This document shows positions 23,501 through 28,333 of a stretch of DNA of 28,333 nt, in pieces. This DNA is from an uncultured Microbacteriaceae bacterium. GTDB taxonomy: Bacteria; Actinomycetota; Actinomycetes; Actinomycetales; Microbacteriaceae. Numbering within the stretch: the first letter of the stretch is position 1; each line of letters opens with the position of its first letter. A program made the position numbers and the translations under genes. Location: NCBI GenBank assembly GCA_946481135.1, contig CAMLMQ010000015.1:1-28333 (forward strand), given 5' to 3'. The notes under the pieces were generated by a model, which had not been told where the DNA came from, ran no database searches, and saw nothing but the letters and a program-made list of their open reading frames with translations.

Positions 23501-23506
23501 AGTCTG
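23501..23506 (-). promoter_or_regulatory. -10-like box (CAGACT) of the four-gene operon, leaderless type
   Basis: CAGACT on the minus strand lies at -12 to -7 of GTG 23494, the same hexamer and distance as for ATG 19982. The heptamer pair TGAGTAG (23515-23521) and ATGCTCA (23525-23531) lies just upstream, near the -35 region. Confidence 0.42.
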
Positions 23507-23553
23507 CTCCGAAATGAGTAGCGGATGCTCACCCCGCGACCCGTGCGCCGCCC

Positions 23554-23559
23554 TACGCT
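23554..23559 (+). promoter_or_regulatory. -10 box (TACGCT) of the globin gene
   Basis: TACGCT fits TANNNT. Transcription would begin near 23566, just before GGAGG (23567-23571), which is six bases from GTG 23578. This gives a very short leader that keeps the Shine-Dalgarno sequence. No convincing -35 is seen. Confidence 0.45.
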
Positions 23560-23577
23560 CGGAAGTGGAGGTGTGCG

Positions 23578-23940
23578 GTGGACGGGCTGTACGACGAACT
23601 CGGCGGCGACGCCGGCCTGCGGACGGCGGTCGCGGTGTTCTACGCCCGCGTCACGGCCGACCCCGAGCTCGCGCCCTACTTCGCCGGCATCGACCTCGAC
23701 CGGCTGCGGGCGCACCAGCACTCGTTCCTCGCGGCCGCGCTCGGCGGGCCGGAGCTCTTCACGGGTCGTCCGCTGGAACGGGCGCACGCCGCACTCGGCA
23801 TCACCGACGCCCACTTCGACCTCATCGTCGACCATCTCGCCGAGACGCTCGGCGACCTCGGCGGCGACCCCGTGTACGTGGCCGCCGTGCGCGAACGCGT
23901 CGACGGATTCCGCCGTCGCATCGTGACGGCCCCCGCCTGA
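23578..23940 (+). CDS. glbN: Group I truncated hemoglobin
   Basis: This is a 120-residue 2/2 hemoglobin of the N group. Aligning by eye to M. tuberculosis GlbN, Tyr22 is B10, Gln47 is E11 and His70 (ERAHAALGIT) is the proximal F8 histidine; the spacings 25 and 48 match exactly. FLAAALGGPELFTG is the family signature. Tyr-B10 and Gln-E11 usually give tight O2 binding and NO dioxygenation, so NO or oxygen handling is the likely role. GTG 23578 is chosen because of GGAGG six bases upstream. The gene converges on the LuxR gene with three bases between the stop codons, both inside one hairpin. The upstream spacer shares heptamers with the LuxR promoter. Confidence 0.94.
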   Translation: MDGLYDELGGDAGLRTAVAVFYARVTADPELAPYFAGIDLDRLRAHQHSFLAAALGGPELFTGRPLERAHAALGITDAHFDLIVDHLAETLGDLGGDPVYVAAVRERVDGFRRRIVTAPA

Positions 23941-23950
23941 CCCTCAGGCG
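23934..23950. terminator. Hairpin containing both convergent stop codons
   Basis: CGCCTGA and TCAGGCG form a perfect 7-bp stem with the loop CCC. The globin TGA (23938-23940) and the LuxR TGA (reverse strand, 23944-23946) are both in the stem. It may act as a compact bidirectional terminator, although it is short and lacks a T-run. Confidence 0.4.
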
Positions 23951-26562
23951 ATCGCGTCGGCGAGCTCCCGCCGACCGCGGATGCCGAGCTTGCCGTAGAT
24001 CGACTGCAGATGGTTGTCGACGGTGCGCACCGAGAGGAACAGCCGCTCGGCGATCTCCTTGCTGCTCGTGCCCTGCGCCGCGAGCGCCGCGATCTCGCGC
24101 TCGCGGGCCGTCAGCGGGGTGAGCGCCGCCGTGAACCGCAGGAGGGGTGTGGCCGCGCCCTGCGTGCGGGCGGCGAGGCCGTCGGAGCGCGTCTGCAGGG
24201 CGGTCGCCGCGCGCGACTCGCCCCTCGCCTGGGCGAGTCGCGCCGCCGCCGCGAGCGCCTCGGCCGCATACAGCAGGGCTCCCCGCGACTCCCAGTCGTC
24301 GGCCACCGCGACGAGCTCCGCGCGGTCGCCCTCCGCCTCGGCGCGGGCGTGCCGGGCCTGCAGGCCGGTGAACTCGCCGGCACCGACCTCCACGAGCCGC
24401 GCGAGTTCGGGGGCCGCGTCGACTGCACCCCCCCACCGCGCGAGGGTGAACAGGTAGACGCCGGCCAGGAACGGGTACCCCGCCTCCGACGCCTCCCGCG
24501 CCGCGTCGCGCAGCAGCCCGGCCGCACCGGCGAGGTCGCCGGCGCGCACCATCGCGATGCCCGCGGTGAGAAGCGACGTGGGGTTCCGCGGGGGTGTCCC
24601 CGGCGGTGCGAGGGCGAGCGCCTGCTCCGCCGAGTCGGGGTCGCCGCGGGACAGATGGATGATCGCGAGCCCGCCCACGGCGGGGGCGACGAGGCTCTCC
24701 GGGCCGCGGGCGAGCGCCCCGCTGGCCGCCTCACGGAACCATCGGGCGGCGCTGTCGAGTCGCCCCTGCTCGAGCGCGATCCGACCGAGCACGAACTCGA
24801 CGTAGCGGGTGATGAACTCGTCGCCGGCCACCGACGCCAGCCGCATCGCGCGCAGGGCCGTCTCGGCCGCGTCGTCGAGCCGCCCGGCCTGCAGCAGCAC
24901 CTCGGCGCACGTGGCCTGCATCGTCGCGAGCGGCAGCGGGCGGTGTGCCGGGTCGAGAGACTCCGCAGTGGCGAGCGCGTCGTGGGCGGCCGCGATCGCG
25001 GCGGCATCCTCCCCCTGCGCCGACAGCACCGCGGCGAGCGCGTGAGCGTGCACCATCCGTTCGACGGGGGAGCCGGCGAACGCGGGGGCGACGTCGTCGA
25101 GAAGCCGCCGGGCGTCGGCGGCGCGGTGCTCGTACATCGCGAGGGTCGCTCGCATGAGCGTCGCGCTCGGCCCTGCCGCGAGTTCCGGGGGGAGCGCGTC
25201 GAGCACCGCGAGCGCGGCCGTCGTGCCGTCGACCCGGCTGGCGTGGGTGAAGGCGGCTGTGGTGGCGATCGCCATGACGAGGGCTGGGTCGTCGTCGCTC
25301 GCGAGGTCGGCGGCCGACCGGAGGGCGGCGAGCGACTCGTCGAGCCGTCCGAGCCGACCGAGCGCCCCGCCGCGCAGCAGCAGCAGCCGGGGGTCGGTTC
25401 CGCTCGACGCCGCGGCGAGTCGCGCGACCGTGCGGTGGTCACGCACCCGGTCTGCGAGCGCCGCCGCGGCGAGGAGGGTCGCGTCGTCGACCGGGATGCC
25501 CGCGTCGAGCCTCCAGAGGGCGATGCGCAGGGCATCGTCGGGCCGCCCCTCGGCCTCGAGTCGATCGGCCTGGATGCGCGCGATCTCCGCGACGCGCAGC
25601 ACACTCATCCCGTCGCGCACGACGGCACCGTCCTGCGCCTGCGCGAGTCGGGCGGTGAGGCCGTCGCGTCCCGGCGCGAGCACGACGACCCCCGACTCCT
25701 CGAGCGCGACGAGCGCGTCGCCCGGGCCGTCGAGGTGGGCGACCGCGAGTTCGCCGCAGACCGCGAGTCGTTCGACGATGTCGCGGGCGGCGGGGTCGAG
25801 GCGGCGGATGTGGGCGAGCACGAGTTCGCGAAGGGCGGGGGTCGCCACGGGCTCGCCGGTCAGCTGCCAGGTGCCGGCGACCGCCGCGAGCCTGCCGGAC
25901 GCCGCCGCGCCGAGCGCGAGCTCCCGCAGGTAGAGCGGGTTGCCCCCCGAGGCGGCGTGCAACGCGTCGGTGACGTGCCAGGCCACCGGTCCGCCGAAAC
26001 CCGCCTGGAGCATGTCGCCGGCCTCGGCCGGGGTGAGCGCGGGCACGTCGATGCGGGCGCAGTCGTCGGGCGACCACTGGGCGGCGAGCGCGTCGGGGAG
26101 CGGCTCCCCGGTGCGGAGGGTGGCGAGCAGGGTCGCGACGCGGGCGGCGGTCAGCTGCGCGACGAGCGCGACCGTCACGGGATCCAGCAGCGCGATCGCC
26201 TCGACCCGCAGCACGAGTCGCCGTCCCGCCGCCTGGTCGACGAGGTGCCGTCGAGCCACCTCGAACAGGGCACCCGCGTCGTCGGGTGAGGGCCCGGCGG
26301 GCAACAGCGGTCCCGCGACCCCGAGCGGCACCGCGGTGAGCACGGGATGCCCGTGCAGCGTCACGACGTGCCCACCCTCGGCGGTGGCGGCGTCCGCCGC
26401 CGCGGCGGCGATCCGCGTCTTGCCCGCGCCGGCGTCGCCCGTGAGGACGACGATGCGGGATGCCGGACGGTGGAGCGCGGTGATCGTCCGTGCGAGCAAC
26501 TCGTCACGCCCGACGAGCGGCCACACCGTGTCGAGGGCGCCGAGCGACGCGCCTTCGTTCAC
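23944..26562 (-). CDS. Large LuxR-family regulator with N-terminal AAA/STAND ATPase (LAL type)
   Basis: This is an 872-residue regulator. Residues about 15-300 form an AAA/STAND ATPase with Walker A GDAGAGKT (42-49). The Walker B place (LVLRVEAIALLD, about 116-127) lacks the usual VDDAH acid pair. A long Ala-rich helical, TPR-like region follows (about 340-790). The C-terminus is a LuxR/NarL HTH starting at PLTAREREIAALAAQG and running through RTVDNHLQSIYGKLGI. No receiver domain is present, so control is probably by ligand or partner binding to the helical region. GTG 26562 has GAGGAGGT five bases upstream. The gene is divergent from the Ig-repeat protein gene, its likely target, and may also regulate itself. 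Confidence 0.93.
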   Translation of the reverse strand: MNEGASLGALDTVWPLVGRDELLARTITALHRPASRIVVLTGDAGAGKTRIAAAAADAATAEGGHVVTLHGHPVLTAVPLGVAGPLLPAGPSPDDAGALFEVARRHLVDQAAGRRLVLRVEAIALLDPVTVALVAQLTAARVATLLATLRTGEPLPDALAAQWSPDDCARIDVPALTPAEAGDMLQAGFGGPVAWHVTDALHAASGGNPLYLRELALGAAASGRLAAVAGTWQLTGEPVATPALRELVLAHIRRLDPAARDIVERLAVCGELAVAHLDGPGDALVALEESGVVVLAPGRDGLTARLAQAQDGAVVRDGMSVLRVAEIARIQADRLEAEGRPDDALRIALWRLDAGIPVDDATLLAAAALADRVRDHRTVARLAAASSGTDPRLLLLRGGALGRLGRLDESLAALRSAADLASDDDPALVMAIATTAAFTHASRVDGTTAALAVLDALPPELAAGPSATLMRATLAMYEHRAADARRLLDDVAPAFAGSPVERMVHAHALAAVLSAQGEDAAAIAAAHDALATAESLDPAHRPLPLATMQATCAEVLLQAGRLDDAAETALRAMRLASVAGDEFITRYVEFVLGRIALEQGRLDSAARWFREAASGALARGPESLVAPAVGGLAIIHLSRGDPDSAEQALALAPPGTPPRNPTSLLTAGIAMVRAGDLAGAAGLLRDAAREASEAGYPFLAGVYLFTLARWGGAVDAAPELARLVEVGAGEFTGLQARHARAEAEGDRAELVAVADDWESRGALLYAAEALAAAARLAQARGESRAATALQTRSDGLAARTQGAATPLLRFTAALTPLTAREREIAALAAQGTSSKEIAERLFLSVRTVDNHLQSIYGKLGIRGRRELADAIA

Positions 26563-26596
26563 GCGGACCTCCTCGGGATTCCGACCGCTTGGCGCG

Positions 26597-26602
26597 ATCC
26601 TA
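26597..26602 (-). promoter_or_regulatory. -10 box (TAGGAT) of the LuxR gene
   Basis: TAGGAT on the minus strand lies 35 bases before GTG 26562, leaving room for the transcription start and the GAGGAGGT ribosome-binding site. No clear -35 is seen, which would suit an activated promoter. The four heptamers at 26622-26680 cover about -30 to -90 of this promoter. Confidence 0.45.
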
Positions 26603-26621
26603 GCGACCCGTCGCCGCCGAG

Positions 26622-26680
26622 TGAGTAGTGGACGACGGCTGAGTAACGCGGTGAGCAACGCCGATGTCGGAGTTGAGCAT
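26622..26680. promoter_or_regulatory. Four TGAG(T/C)A heptamers in the divergent promoter region
   Basis: TGAGTAG (26622-26628), TGAGTAA (26640-26646), TGAGCAA (26652-26658) and TGAGCAT (26674-26680) all read on the plus strand with start-to-start spacings of 18, 12 and 22. They fill the 205-base gap between the divergent regulator and Ig-repeat genes and are candidate binding sites for the LuxR regulator. That is inference from position and repetition. Confidence 0.45.
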
Positions 26681-26767
26681 CCGATGCCCATCCCGTGCGC
26701 CCGCGCCGTCGCGAGAGTGGCACCCGTGCCCACCGGCACGACCACTCACGATTCAAGGACGATCACC

Positions 26768-28333
26768 ATGAACACGACCCTTCCCCGCTCCGGCCGAGTG
26801 CGCCTCGCCGCCCTCGGCACGACCGCCGCCCTCGCCGCGAGCCTCACCTTCGGCGTGGCGTCACCCGCGCACGCGGCCGCGCCGGTCGGCGGCGACGACG
26901 CCTACTCGCTGACCGAGGGCACTCCGCTCACGGTCGCCGCGCCCGGGCTCTTCGCGAACGACTCCGACCCCGAGGGCGACGCCTTCGAGTTCCACAGCGT
27001 GTGGCCGCCCGCCGGCGGTCCGCTCGCCGGCGAAGAACTCCAGGTGACGCCGACCGGCGGCTTCACGTACACGCCGCCGACCGGCTTCAGCGGAACCCGC
27101 ACGTGGCAGTACCGTCTCCAGGACGCCGCCGAGGTGTCGGAGTACATCGCGATCACCTTCACGGTGAATGCGGCGCCGAACCAGGCGCCGGTCGGCGTCG
27201 CCGACGCCTACACGACGCCGGTCGACACTCCCCTCGTGATCGCGGCGCCCGGGCTGCTCGCGAACGACTCCGACCCCGACGGGGACGCGATCTTCGTCGA
27301 CGCCACCGGGGGCCACCAGGCCGGGGAACTGGTCGCCTCGGTGAACGGCGGGTTCACCTTCACGCCCGCGCCGGGCTTCGAAGGAACCAAGCAGTTCTAC
27401 TACCGCGTGCGAGATGCCGAGGCGTCGTCGCCGAACGTGCCGATCACCATCACCGTCGGCGACGGGGCCGCCACGCCGCAGGCGCCGGTCGCGGTCGACG
27501 ACGCGTACTCGGTGACCGCGGGCCAGGCGCTCGACGTGCCCGCGCCGGGCTTCCTCGCCAACGACGGCGACGCCGACTCGCCGTTCTCGGCGAGCGTGAC
27601 CACCTTCCCGTCCGACGGCGCTCTGACCTTCGACGCGGCCACCGGGGCCTTCAGCTACACGCCCGACCCCGGGTTCGTCGGCACCGACACGTTCATCTAT
27701 GAGCTCGCAGATGGCACGGGACTCGTCTCGCAGCCCGCGACCGTCTCGATCGAGGTGACGCCGGCGCCCAACACGGCCCCGGTGGCCGTCGACGACGCCT
27801 ACACGGTCACGGCGGGTTCGGTGCTCGCGGCCGGAGCCCTCGGGTCACCCGAACCGGGTGCGCTCGCGAACGACTCGGATGCCGACGGCGACACGATCGC
27901 GGTCGACACGTGGAACCTGCCGCTCGGCGGGCTGCTCGCGGGCGAGGTGTTCGCGATCAACCCCAACGGCTCGTTCGAGTACCACGCCCCGACCGGCTTC
28001 ACGGGCACCCGCACGTTCTTCTACACCGCGACCGATGGGCTCCTGTCGAGCGACGTCGCCGAGCTGGTCATCACGGTGACGGAGCCGGCGACGCCCAACA
28101 CCGCCCCCATCGCGACGGACGACGCGTTCTCGGTCGAGACGAGCACGCCGCTCGCCCACTCAGCGCCGGGGGTCCTCGCGAACGACACCGACGCCGAGGG
28201 CGACACCCTCCAGGTGGCCGGGCACACTCTGCCCGCGGGCGGTCTCCTTCCGGGTGAGGCGTTCACGCTCGCGGCCGACGGGACGCTGCACTACACCGCG
28301 CCGTCCGGGTTCTCGGGCGTGCGTGAGTTCGGC
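26768..28333 (+). CDS. Secreted tandem Ig/cadherin-like repeat protein (3' end cut by window)
   Basis: The frame is open from ATG 26768 to the end of the window (522 codons, no stop), so only the N-terminal part is seen. Residues 1-37 are a Sec signal peptide (ending ASPAHAA). Five units of about 92-100 residues follow, starting near 26879, 27187, 27484, 27778 and 28105; the last is incomplete. Each carries P-V-x2-D-D-x-Y, APGxLxNDxDxxGD, a GGxLxGE-like turn, FxYTPxxGFxGT and a closing strand. This is the bacterial cadherin/Big-type repeat (VCBS-like), usually calcium-binding, stiff surface fibres. AAGGA (26755-26759) is eight bases before the ATG. Whether it is wall-anchored cannot be told without the C-terminus. 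Divergence from the LuxR gene suggests regulation by it. Confidence 0.92.
   Translation, partial: MNTTLPRSGRVRLAALGTTAALAASLTFGVASPAHAAAPVGGDDAYSLTEGTPLTVAAPGLFANDSDPEGDAFEFHSVWPPAGGPLAGEELQVTPTGGFTYTPPTGFSGTRTWQYRLQDAAEVSEYIAITFTVNAAPNQAPVGVADAYTTPVDTPLVIAAPGLLANDSDPDGDAIFVDATGGHQAGELVASVNGGFTFTPAPGFEGTKQFYYRVRDAEASSPNVPITITVGDGAATPQAPVAVDDAYSVTAGQALDVPAPGFLANDGDADSPFSASVTTFPSDGALTFDAATGAFSYTPDPGFVGTDTFIYELADGTGLVSQPATVSIEVTPAPNTAPVAVDDAYTVTAGSVLAAGALGSPEPGALANDSDADGDTIAVDTWNLPLGGLLAGEVFAINPNGSFEYHAPTGFTGTRTFFYTATDGLLSSDVAELVITVTEPATPNTAPIATDDAFSVETSTPLAHSAPGVLANDTDAEGDTLQVAGHTLPAGGLLPGEAFTLAADGTLHYTAPSGFSGVREFG

Noticed and set aside
26719..26730. GGCACCCGTGCC hairpin upstream of the Ig-repeat gene
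   Set aside because: The 5-bp arms are too short to mean much at this GC content, and nothing else supports it as a regulator or terminator.

Overview
The window is about 70% G+C by eye, and nearly every codon ends in G or C. It is densely packed chromosomal DNA with many GTG starts, TANNNT-type -10 boxes sitting directly upstream of start codons, an Lhr/Nei repair pair, a DUF4916-type NUDIX protein, a CGNR zinc-finger protein and a class-E-type (LAXTG) sorting signal. Together these point to a Gram-positive actinobacterium, most likely Microbacteriaceae. I see no rRNA, tRNA, insertion sequence, prophage or CRISPR array.

Layout. (1) 9-3372 (+): two consecutive genes for membrane-anchored extracytoplasmic proteins. 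The first has an anti-sigma-like cytoplasmic tail, an SH3-like module and an Ig-like module. (2) 3377-9236 (-): a translationally coupled set, lhr helicase, an exported or anchored staphylococcal-nuclease-like protein, and a Nei glycosylase. Just upstream on the same strand is an alpha/beta hydrolase (9292-10179). (3) 10325-10867 (+): a NUDIX-fold protein with a degenerate NUDIX box, divergent from the hydrolase across a repeat-bearing spacer. (4) 11094-19484 (+): a 2796-residue cell-wall adhesin with a signal peptide, DUF11 modules, seven copies of an unrecognised repeat, five Lys/Glu/Asn modules that look like isopeptide-forming DUF5979 domains, and a C-terminal LAVTG sorting signal. (5) 19509-20462: a divergent pair (SRPBCC protein and ComB-like protein) sharing a 30-bp spacer. 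(6) 20466-23494 (-): a four-gene operon encoding a spermidine-synthase-like protein, a PQQ-type sugar dehydrogenase lipoprotein, a SprT-like metalloprotease and a CGNR zinc-finger protein. (7) 23578-23940 (+): a group I truncated hemoglobin. (8) 23944-26562 (-): a large LuxR-family ATPase regulator, divergent from (9) 26768 to the window end (+), a secreted protein of tandem Ig/cadherin-like repeats that is cut by the window edge.

Functional themes. About half of the sequence encodes the cell surface: the two anchored proteins, the giant adhesin and the Ig-repeat protein. A DNA-repair block sits between them. The regulator probably controls its divergent Ig-repeat neighbour, because the spacer holds four TGAG(T/C)A-type heptamers. 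Two of these heptamers recur in the spacer upstream of the globin and of the spermidine-synthase-like operon. The most interesting unannotated signals are the isopeptide and novel repeat modules of the adhesin, the shared heptamers, a set of apparently leaderless promoters, and a strong excess of the word GGATGCC/GGCATCC in all reading frames.
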